Below are positions 1 to 5,626 of a DNA stretch of 8,298 nucleotides, piece after piece. Source of the DNA: Pseudobdellovibrio sp. (GTDB lineage: Bacteria > Bdellovibrionota > Bdellovibrionia > Bdellovibrionales > Bdellovibrionaceae). Every line of letters starts with the position of its first letter. The stretch's first letter is position 1. The translations under genes and the position numbers were made by a program. Where the stretch lies: NCBI GenBank assembly GCA_025449725.1, contig JANWIU010000120.1:1-8298 (forward strand), read 5' to 3'. The notes beneath the pieces are model-generated. The model was not told where the DNA came from, did not search any database, and saw only the letters and a program-made list of their open reading frames with translations.

Positions 1-507
1 ATAGTTATCGGTGAAGCCGGTTACGGGGGTACCGGCTGCACCGCAGGCAACGCTTTAATCGGACACGATGATCAGGGGCGCATTACGGTTTTGCTGGCTC
101 CGATGGTTGTCAGCGGTAACAACAATGCTGCATTTGCACGGGCGGCCTGCAGCGTGAGAGTACCAATCACTGTTCCGGCAAATCATAAGTTAGTAATCGT
201 AGAAGTCGCTAACCGTGGCGTTTACACAGTCGAACCGTCAGATTCACTTGTATTGACGCAGGAAAGTGGCTTTGTCGGCATGGATAAAGTTCCACAAAAT
301 CTAAGTTTACCAAGCGGTGGCGACGGTGACCTTAGCTGGGACAGCTCTGTTGGGCAGCTTGCAGAAAGCAGCTGTGAAAAAACTGAAAATGTTCTTTCAC
401 TGAACACAAGCGCACTGTTACGAAAACAAAAATCGGGCTCCACTTCCAGCTTGGTGGCACTTGATTCCATAGAAGTTCAGCTGATGCTTGAACCTTGTCA
501 GGAATAG
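1..507 (+). CDS. C-terminal part of a DUF4360-like exported protein (5' end outside window)
   Basis: The frame is open from base 1 to a TAG at 505-507, giving 168 residues with no convincing start, so the gene begins upstream of the window. The fragment has four cysteines (fragment residues 13, 50, 125, 166). They sit in the contexts GTGC, AACSVRVPITVP, SSCEKTENVLSLN and EPCQE. This order (GxGC; C followed by a P-x-x-x-P strand; a later C followed by a short L-x-x-N strand) resembles DUF4360-type secreted proteins. The same pattern recurs in the C-terminal half of the protein at 1410-2645, so the two are paralogues. The four cysteines probably form disulfides outside the cytoplasm; this and export are inferred, because the N-terminus is not visible. 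The molecular function is unknown. A regulator gene starts 91 bases downstream on the same strand. Confidence 0.75.
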   Translation: MVIGEAGYGGTGCTAGNALIGHDDQGRITVLLAPMVVSGNNNAAFARAACSVRVPITVPANHKLVIVEVANRGVYTVEPSDSLVLTQESGFVGMDKVPQNLSLPSGGDGDLSWDSSVGQLAESSCEKTENVLSLNTSALLRKQKSGSTSSLVALDSIEVQLMLEPCQE

Positions 508-587
508 GCTGGAATTTTGCTAATTGACTTAACTGGAGCTTAAAACTCATTGAGATACTTAAAGAGAATTGTGACTGTAAAAAATTC

Positions 588-592
588 AGGAG
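588..592 (+). promoter_or_regulatory. Strong Shine-Dalgarno site supporting a TTG start
   Basis: AGGAG lies six bases before the TTG at 599-601. No ATG or GTG in the same frame lies nearby, and the helix-turn-helix homology begins within about 25 residues of this TTG. The site therefore decides the start of the TIGR02147-type regulator. Confidence 0.7.
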
Positions 593-598
593 TGTTGT

Positions 599-1408
599 TT
601 GAAAGAACAAATCGAAATTCAAAATCTAATCCGTTCCAATCTGGATCAGATCAAGATTAAAAATCCTGGATTTTCGCTACGGGCCTACGCCAAGAAGCTG
701 GAACTGTCGCCTAGCGCATTAAGCGAAATCTTAAACGGCAAGCGAAAGATCTCCGGAAAAATGGCTGCAAAGATAATTGATCGTATGAATCTTTCACCTG
801 ATGTCAGCTCTCCGGTGCTGAGTCTCTTCGAAAATAAAATGAAAGATTTAGACTTTGAAGATTCTGATACAAAAAATGAATCACCCGCCCCTCCCGCAGT
901 GATTGATTTTTTACAACTCAGCAGCGATCAGTTCAACCTGATCGCGGAATGGCAGCATTTTGCATTGCTCTCGTTGATGGAAACTAAAACATTTAAATCA
1001 GACGTCGCCTGGATTGCACGAAAGCTGGGGATTACGATCCAACAGGCCCACAGCTCTATCGAAAGACTTATTCGGCTTGGTTTTGTATTCAAAAAGAACC
1101 GTAAGCTCGTCACTAATAAACGTGCCCTTATCAGCAGCGATAATATTCCAAACCAAGCTGTTAGAAAATCGCACTACAACGATCTGATTTTAGCTGAAAA
1201 GGCTTTGGATCAGACTCCGGTAGATGAGAGAGATTTTACCGCTATCACTGTGGCCGCAAATAAAAAGAATCTTCCCAAAGCCCGAAAATTGATAAGAGAA
1301 TTTCAGGACAAACTGACGCTTTGTCTTGAGCAGGGTGAAAAGGATGAAGTTATGAAGTTTACTTTTTATCTTTATCCATTGACTCAGGAAGTTGAAAGCA
1401 AGGAATAA
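599..1408 (+). CDS. TIGR02147 / DUF4423-family transcriptional regulator
   Basis: This 269-residue protein matches the usual length and layout of the TIGR02147 family. An N-terminal Xre-like helix-turn-helix spans about residues 25-65 (SLRAYAKKLELSPSALSEIL, then NGKRKIS). A linker rich in D, E, S and P covers about 80-100. The DUF4423-type region begins at about 108 with the hallmark IAEWQHFALLSLMET (115-129), followed by a second winged-helix-like segment (about 133-172, WIARKLGI and RLIRLGF). The C-terminal hallmark is ERDFTAITVAANKKNLPKA (210-228), and the end carries YLYPLT (257-262), close to the family's FPLT ending. It probably binds DNA in the cytoplasm; its ligand and targets are unknown. 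It starts with TTG behind AGGAG. Its stop is one base before the ATG of the next gene, so the two are surely co-transcribed and probably translationally coupled. I infer that it controls one or both neighbouring exported-protein genes. Confidence 0.88.
   Translation: MKEQIEIQNLIRSNLDQIKIKNPGFSLRAYAKKLELSPSALSEILNGKRKISGKMAAKIIDRMNLSPDVSSPVLSLFENKMKDLDFEDSDTKNESPAPPAVIDFLQLSSDQFNLIAEWQHFALLSLMETKTFKSDVAWIARKLGITIQQAHSSIERLIRLGFVFKKNRKLVTNKRALISSDNIPNQAVRKSHYNDLILAEKALDQTPVDERDFTAITVAANKKNLPKARKLIREFQDKLTLCLEQGEKDEVMKFTFYLYPLTQEVESKE
1400..1404 (+). promoter_or_regulatory. Shine-Dalgarno site selecting the ATG at 1410
   Basis: AAGGA lies inside the last codons of the regulator, five bases before ATG 1410. 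It supports this ATG over the in-frame TTG at 1392, which would add six residues (MKARNK) before the signal peptide and overlap the regulator by 17 bases. Confidence 0.65.
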
Positions 1409-1409
1409 A

Positions 1410-2645
1410 ATGAAACCGCAATTAAGAAATTTTTTAGTCAGCGCAACGACTGTTATGGCAATAGCCTCCGTTGCGAAGTCCGCTACTATAAATGATAATC
1501 TTTTAAACCCGGGGACGCCAAAAGCTCCTACCGTTCTTAATTCAGGCACTACTCCACTTAAAAAGAATCCGTTTACTGCCGATGGAAAAACCTACTTACT
1601 GCCGGATTATCTAAAAATTATTAAGTCGCAAGATGGAAAGTTCAGTGTTGATAAATCCGGTATGGCTGACCACAAAGTCGGTAACGGCGGAGACTATTTG
1701 CGCGGCCAATTTATGGCGTTGGGCCAACAAATTATTTTGTTTTTAGAATCTACAGAGGATGGTCAAAGCTTGGTGGCCAGCCGCCAGTTGAATGTTGATG
1801 CTTTGAAATCTACTTTAGACATTAACAAGCTGACAGTCGTTCAAGATTTACTAATTGATAATTCCGGCTCAGTTGTCGATGCTATAGGCGTTCCCGATCT
1901 TATCATTATTAACGCTGATTCGTGGATGGATCACTTTGAACGTGAAAGAAACATCTATTACCTAGTATTTCATGAAATGCTTCGCAGTGCTGCTGTCAAC
2001 GATGACAATTACGTAATTTCACAGCCATTAATGAATTTTCCTGCTTCGTTAAAAGTAAAAACGCAATTGATACCGTCATTACCTTTATTAGACGAAGATA
2101 ACTTATCTAACATCATTGCACGCGGATCGCTACAGACCGGCGGCACCGGTTGCCCAAACAACGGAAGCCGGCTTTTTACCGATATGAATTTAGGTCAGAA
2201 TACGCTTGATCTTACATTCTATGACTACGTTACAAAATTAAATTCTACCGCGGCTATTGACCGCAAGGCCTGCAGTCTCACTTTACCGATCACTTTGCCT
2301 AAGAATAAAAAATTAGTTGTTTCCCTAATTGATGTTCAGGGTCAGATTGAAAGCTCAGTTCCAGGTTCAAAATCCTTAGGGCGTGTAACATTTGAAGCCT
2401 TCCTGGCCGGGTCTTCACAACCTTCCCAAGTTAAGCAGATCGCAATGGCGCAAGGAAAGAAGTCCTTTTTAATGAGAAAAACTAATTTGCTGTCATCCGC
2501 TTGCGGAGGGCAGTCTTTGCTTAGACTAAATTCAAATATTATTCTGCAAAAAGGTGCGGGTCAGATTGCACAATTGCAAAACCCGGAAGTTCTGCAAGTT
2601 AAAAAGATTCGTGTGTTTTTAAACGTTGAAGACTGTACGCCTTAA
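1410..2645 (+). CDS. Exported two-domain protein: GNGGD/HE-motif N-terminal domain plus DUF4360-like C-terminal domain
   Basis: The protein has 411 residues from the ATG at 1410. Residues 1-25 form a typical Sec signal peptide: a short basic start (MKPQLR), a hydrophobic core and a likely cleavage near AKSA (22-25). It lacks a twin-arginine motif, so Tat export is not indicated. The mature N-terminal domain (about 26-230) contains VGNGGD (90-95) and a strand-then-helix segment with YLVFHEMLRSA followed by DDNY (about 184-201). I associate this GNGGD plus HE-x-L plus D-x-x-Y pattern with uncharacterised secreted proteins of Bdellovibrio-like bacteria. HExxR is not a complete HExxH zinc motif, so protease activity is not claimed. 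The C-terminal domain (about 238-411) has cysteines at 248, 288, 365 and 409, the only ones in the protein, aligning with the four in the fragment at 1-507. The gene is coupled to the regulator upstream, and its stop overlaps the stop of tatC on the other strand. Function is unknown. Confidence 0.82.
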   Translation: MKPQLRNFLVSATTVMAIASVAKSATINDNLLNPGTPKAPTVLNSGTTPLKKNPFTADGKTYLLPDYLKIIKSQDGKFSVDKSGMADHKVGNGGDYLRGQFMALGQQIILFLESTEDGQSLVASRQLNVDALKSTLDINKLTVVQDLLIDNSGSVVDAIGVPDLIIINADSWMDHFERERNIYYLVFHEMLRSAAVNDDNYVISQPLMNFPASLKVKTQLIPSLPLLDEDNLSNIIARGSLQTGGTGCPNNGSRLFTDMNLGQNTLDLTFYDYVTKLNSTAAIDRKACSLTLPITLPKNKKLVVSLIDVQGQIESSVPGSKSLGRVTFEAFLAGSSQPSQVKQIAMAQGKKSFLMRKTNLLSSACGGQSLLRLNSNIILQKGAGQIAQLQNPEVLQVKKIRVFLNVEDCTP

Positions 2646-3430
2646 CTGTTGTTTTGATTTTCTTCTCTTTGGCGCTCTAGGTAACCGACAATCAAAATCG
2701 CAATTTCATACAATAGACACATCGGTACCAGTAATAAAATCATACTAAGCGCATCCGGCGGAGCCGCAATGGCCGCAATCACCGCAATCGCCATCACTGC
2801 ATAACGGCGCTTTTCCCGTAAAAAGCGCTGGCTGACAACACCGATTAAACCTAAGAAGGCAAGAATGACCGGCATTTGAAAACAAAGCGCAAAGACAACG
2901 GCTGTGTGCACAAGAAAACCAAGATAGTTATCAATGGTGATCATGGGCTTGTCGATGTCTCCACCGAAATTCATTAAAAATTTAAAGGCCATTGGTAAAA
3001 CAATGTAATAACTGAACGCAAGCCCCATCACAAATTGAAACGTACCGAAAAAAACAAATCCGGCTGCCATTTTTCGTTCTTTTTTATAAAGTGCGGGAGC
3101 AATGAAACTCCATAACTGATAAAGCCAAAAAGGTGCTGTTATAAGCATACCGCAAACGAATGCAATTTTTAAGTGAGCCATGAATTTATCCATTGGCGCA
3201 GTAAAAATTAATCCGCCACTTGGCAGGTAGGCTGCAATGGGCTGACGTAAATAATTAAAAATAGTTTCACTGAAGGTCCAACAGGCAATCATTCCTGCAA
3301 AAATCGCATAAGCCGATTTCGTTAAACGTATTCTCAATTCATGAAGATGTTCAAAGATCGACATGTTGCCTTCAGGCTGCAGGTCCTCTTGCTTTTGTTG
3401 CTGTGAATGATCTTGTTGTGGACTTGTCAT
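2642..3430 (-). CDS. tatC: Sec-independent protein translocase subunit TatC
   Basis: TatC is the polytopic inner-membrane receptor that, with TatB, recognises twin-arginine signal peptides of folded proteins. This copy has 262 residues. A glutamine-rich cytoplasmic extension (1-22) precedes the conserved EHLHELRIRL (27-36), whose E31 and R33 match the family's key E-x-R pair. The FTAPMDKFMAHLKIA segment (76-90) and the YQLWSFIAPALYKKER signature (104-119) follow, then PPDALS (224-229) near the start of the last helix. Hydrophobic segments near 37-57, 88-110, 122-144, 170-192, 208-223 and 228-248 give the expected six membrane passes. The start is chosen because its ATG overlaps the TGA of the upstream tatB-like gene (ATGA, 3427-3430), a classic coupling arrangement. 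An internal Met at 23 is a possible but less likely start. No key residue is missing. Confidence 0.97.
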   Translation of the reverse strand: MTSPQQDHSQQQKQEDLQPEGNMSIFEHLHELRIRLTKSAYAIFAGMIACWTFSETIFNYLRQPIAAYLPSGGLIFTAPMDKFMAHLKIAFVCGMLITAPFWLYQLWSFIAPALYKKERKMAAGFVFFGTFQFVMGLAFSYYIVLPMAFKFLMNFGGDIDKPMITIDNYLGFLVHTAVVFALCFQMPVILAFLGLIGVVSQRFLREKRRYAVMAIAVIAAIAAPPDALSMILLLVPMCLLYEIAILIVGYLERQREENQNNS

Positions 3431-3783
3431 GATTTATCGCCGCCGTTTGTACCGGATGAGCTTCTATCAGGAGTTGTTGAAGACGTTAGGGGCGCTGTGG
3501 ATGCAGAAGACTCAGTTGCAGATTTATTGGAAGGTTTCTGATCCATGCTGATCGTCTGATTTAAATCCTTCTGCAACTCTGCTAATTTTTGCTTAATATT
3601 TTTATCAAGGATATCTTCAGGCTTAAAAACCGCATCTCGTTTTAACTCACCCATGATTTGATCGGCACTGTTTTTTAAGTCACTGATAAAACGCGCGAGC
3701 TCGCGAGCCACTTCCGGCAGTTTTTCCGGAGGAATAACAATCAGGGCAATGATGCCCAATATGATCATGTGAGTAAAGCTCAT
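3427..3783 (-). CDS. tatB: Twin-arginine translocase TatA/TatB-family subunit, probably TatB
   Basis: The protein has 118 residues and the family layout: a short N-terminal membrane helix (about 5-17, MIILGIIALIVI), a hinge, an amphipathic helix (about 20-50, EKLPEVARELARFISDLKN), a charged helix to about 78 and a polar Ser/Thr-rich tail (about 84-118). LPEVAR with a following FISDLK and the direct coupling to tatC favour TatB, which binds signal peptides together with TatC. A TatA-like role cannot be excluded from sequence alone. Oddly, the hinge reads IPPEKLP, so the glycine of TatA (FG) and TatB (GP) is replaced by proline. The usual polar Gln/Glu early in the helix is also absent; the nearest polar residue is His5. 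The start has AGGA about seven bases upstream. No second TatA/B gene is in the window, so a separate tatA is expected elsewhere. Confidence 0.85.
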   Translation of the reverse strand: MSFTHMIILGIIALIVIPPEKLPEVARELARFISDLKNSADQIMGELKRDAVFKPEDILDKNIKQKLAELQKDLNQTISMDQKPSNKSATESSASTAPLTSSTTPDRSSSGTNGGDKS

Positions 3784-3811
3784 GGGTGGTCCTGTCTTTT
3801 ATCAGCAATAA

Positions 3812-3838
3812 ATTATATTAAGCCTTATTAACTTTCAA
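3812..3838 (-). promoter_or_regulatory. Candidate sigma70-type promoter for tatBC
   Basis: On the minus strand a TTGAAA (3838-3833, five of six to the -35 consensus) is followed after 15 bases by a perfect TATAAT (3817-3812). The -10 hexamer begins directly after the stop codon of the upstream gene, and the -35 lies inside that gene's last codons. A start site near 3805 would give a leader of about 22 bases that contains the tatB ribosome site. The 15-base spacing is shorter than the optimum of 17, so this remains a candidate. Confidence 0.42.
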
Positions 3839-4426
3839 TTGTTCTTTTGGAACTGTCACAACGCCAAGTTCAGTAAGCTTCTCGCGTGCCAGCTCCGAAC
3901 CGGTGCGAAGGTAACGGTCATATAGTCGTAATACGTCTTGATTGCCTTGTACCAGCGATTTTTCGCTGATGTAATTCAACACCTCAACAAAATCAGAAAA
4001 GCGTTTAGAGAAAGTTTCATAGACATCAGATAACGAATCTTCCCGTGACCACGAGTGCAGGTTTGAATAGGCAGCAGAACCAATTTCTATATAGTAATCA
4101 ATATCAACTGTTTTTCGATGAAGAGAGTCTGCAAAAAAGCCTGTTAGGTAAAGTGATCTGTCGGCGACGACTCTCATCAGCTCTTTGTTTTTTGGGTTTT
4201 CCAGATTTATTGCTGTTAAATACATTTCAGCAAAACTATCAAGCGCACGCTTTTGAGTTTCGTCCTGCAGGTGCGTGTGGAGATTCCGTGAATCTAAATA
4301 AAAACCTAACAGTCTAACTAAGTAAATTTCTACTGCCGGTGGCGTGACGATCTGTCGGTTTTTACAAGCCTCTTGCACAACTTCTGAAAAGTGCTGCTCG
4401 GGAGTTAAAAAAACAAACGATTTCAT
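3818..4426 (-). CDS. Conserved-looking hypothetical protein, first gene of the tatBC cluster
   Basis: The protein has 202 residues, is predicted mostly helical and soluble, and shows no signal peptide or membrane segment. I do not know its function. Its most family-like stretch is the middle: DRSLYLTGFFADSL (89-102), then RKTVDIDYYIEIG (104-116) and AYSNL (119-123). I associate this arrangement (GFF, a basic pair, YY, GxxAY) with uncharacterised proteins of delta-type proteobacteria, a recollection and not a search result. The first 60 residues contain PPAVEIYLVRLLGFYL (29-44), a likely packing helix. The start ATG has AGAGGTG about eight bases upstream. It ends 34 bases before tatB with no terminator-like hairpin between, so read-through into tatBC is likely. 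A functional link to Tat export rests only on this position. It diverges from the CpaF-type gene across a 142-base gap. Confidence 0.78.
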   Translation of the reverse strand: MKSFVFLTPEQHFSEVVQEACKNRQIVTPPAVEIYLVRLLGFYLDSRNLHTHLQDETQKRALDSFAEMYLTAINLENPKNKELMRVVADRSLYLTGFFADSLHRKTVDIDYYIEIGSAAYSNLHSWSREDSLSDVYETFSKRFSDFVEVLNYISEKSLVQGNQDVLRLYDRYLRTGSELAREKLTELGVVTVPKEQLKVNKA

Positions 4427-4568
4427 TTTGAGACACCTCTGGTCCTGCTACTATTTTATCGGAATATTGGACTTCGGGCTTAATGATTACATGGGGCTTA
4501 AACTCATTTTAGACCATAGGCCAGTTCTATTTTCTCTATAAAATTCCACAATTTGCCGATAGTGATAC
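4427..4568. promoter_or_regulatory. Divergent intergenic region, expected to hold two promoters
   Basis: Both flanking genes point outward, so promoters for each should lie here. Rightward, TATAAA (4537-4542) is a fair -10 hexamer about 27 bases before the ATG at 4569, but no good -35 lies at the right distance. Leftward, TTAAGC (4483-4478) and GATAAA (4460-4455) are 17 bases apart, but each matches consensus poorly. The region's existence is clear; the exact elements are weak. Confidence 0.35.
4476..4501. repeat. Direct repeat GGGCTTAA x2 in the divergent intergenic region
   Basis: GGGCTTAA occurs at 4476-4483 and again at 4494-4501, separated by 10 bases (18 bases start to start). The first copy overlaps the weak leftward -35 candidate. 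Such a pair could be an operator, but an eight-base match can arise by chance. Confidence 0.4.
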
Positions 4569-5621
4569 ATGGCTGTCGATTTTGGTCCCTTAAAAACATT
4601 GATTGATTCGGAAGACATTACCGAAATCATGATCAACGCATGGAACAAAATATACGTTGAGCACAAAGGTTTGTTGGTAGAAACGTCCGCTAAGTTTGTG
4701 GATCAGCGCCAATTCGACGAGTTAATATTTGCTGTCTTGTCCGAAGATAAAAAGAATATGAAAAATGTTTTGTATTTTGACGGCGTTTTAAAAAACGGCT
4801 TCAGATATAACATCACTTTACCTCCCATGTCTCCAAAGGGGCCGAGCCTCACGATCCGGAAGTTCCGCACAAAAGTTTTCACGCTGGAAGATCTTGTTAG
4901 CAGCGATTTTGTTTCAAACAAAGCGGCGCAATTTATTAAAGCGGCCATCACTTCACGTTTAAGTTTTGTGATCTCCGGCGGCACCGGCAGCGGAAAAACC
5001 TCATTTCTCGGAGCCTTAGCTTCTTTGATTCCTTTCGATGAACGCATCGTAACCGTGGAAGATGTCCCGGAACTTAGAATAAATCACCCCAACTGGATTT
5101 CTCTTCAGGCTGTTAAATCTGAACAAATATCAATTAACACAAGACAATGCATCGTTAACGCTTTAAGAATGCGTCCTGACCGCATCATCGTCGGAGAAAT
5201 TCGTAAAGATGAAACATTTGATATGCTTCAAGCCATGAACAGCGGCCACGAAGGTTCGATGACCACTGTTCACAGCAACTCGCCAACTGATTGCCTTTCA
5301 AGAATTGAATCACTTATTCAAATCGGCGGTAACGATCTGCCGTTACGCCAAATCCGCTACCAGGTATCAAAAGCGATTGATCTTATAATTCAAATTCGCC
5401 GCCGCCCGCAGGACGGAAAGCGCGAAATCGTTGAAATTGCAGAATTGACCGGCATGGATAATGACATGATTACCCGCTCCAGTATTTTTGAACGTAATAA
5501 AGACGGGGTGCTGGTTTCCACCGGATATGTTCCAAAAGCCCTTGGCAAGATCAACCGCAACAGTCAGGTGCTGCCTAATAACTTCTTCCAACAAAGCGGC
5601 AGCCTTAAAAAAGTGTCTTAG
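4569..5621 (+). CDS. CpaF/TadA-type (VirB11-like) secretion ATPase
   Basis: This 350-residue cytoplasmic ATPase belongs to the type II/IV secretion family that powers Flp/Tad pilus assembly and related machines as a hexamer. The N-terminal domain (about 6-110) has the family's opening LIDSEDITEIMINAWNKIYVE and the SLTIRKF strand (93-99). The ATPase domain shows Walker A GGTGSGKT (137-144), an Asp-box-like RIVTVEDVPELRI (159-171), Walker B RPDRIIVGEIR (202-212, with E210) and a His box GHEGSMTTVHSNSP (226-239). All are intact, so it should be active. It lacks the long N-terminal extension of many CpaF proteins. The start is firm, because an in-frame TGA sits at 4563-4565, but the upstream bases (GATAGTGATAC) hold no good Shine-Dalgarno sequence. 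No tadB, tadC, secretin or pilin lies nearby, so the machine it serves is unknown. The stop faces that of the M16 gene, five bases away. Confidence 0.93.
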   Translation: MAVDFGPLKTLIDSEDITEIMINAWNKIYVEHKGLLVETSAKFVDQRQFDELIFAVLSEDKKNMKNVLYFDGVLKNGFRYNITLPPMSPKGPSLTIRKFRTKVFTLEDLVSSDFVSNKAAQFIKAAITSRLSFVISGGTGSGKTSFLGALASLIPFDERIVTVEDVPELRINHPNWISLQAVKSEQISINTRQCIVNALRMRPDRIIVGEIRKDETFDMLQAMNSGHEGSMTTVHSNSPTDCLSRIESLIQIGGNDLPLRQIRYQVSKAIDLIIQIRRRPQDGKREIVEIAELTGMDNDMITRSSIFERNKDGVLVSTGYVPKALGKINRNSQVLPNNFFQQSGSLKKVS

Positions 5622-5626
5622 AAAAA

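Noticed and set aside
524..559. TTGACT (524-529) with GATACT (554-559) as a promoter for the regulator
   Set aside because: The spacing of 24 bases is too long, and no good -10 hexamer lies 16-18 bases after TTGACT.
508..598. Intrinsic terminator after the first exported-protein gene
   Set aside because: Only very short inverted matches such as CTCA/TGAG are present, with no stable GC-rich stem followed by a T run.
222..622. Open frames on the - strand across the first exported-protein gene and the gap after it
   Set aside because: They mirror the + strand coding frame, are low in recognisable features and lack start signals.
1392..1409. In-frame TTG start that would lengthen the exported protein by six residues
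   Set aside because: The ATG at 1410 has AAGGA at the right distance and begins a standard signal peptide; the TTG lies inside the regulator gene.
1410..1484. Exported protein as a Tat substrate because tatBC is adjacent
   Set aside because: The signal peptide has no twin-arginine motif and looks like an ordinary Sec signal.
1967..1985. FHEMLR helix as the active site of a zinc protease
   Set aside because: The motif is HExxR and lacks the second histidine of HExxH; activity cannot be claimed, so only a possible degenerate fold is raised.
3362..3364. Internal ATG of tatC (Met23) as the true start
   Set aside because: It would remove the Gln-rich extension, but the first ATG overlaps the tatB stop as ATGA, the usual coupled arrangement.
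4344..4541. 65-codon + strand open frame overlapping the start of the hypothetical gene
   Set aside because: It lies largely antisense to a better-supported gene, has no clear ribosome site and shows no recognisable protein features.
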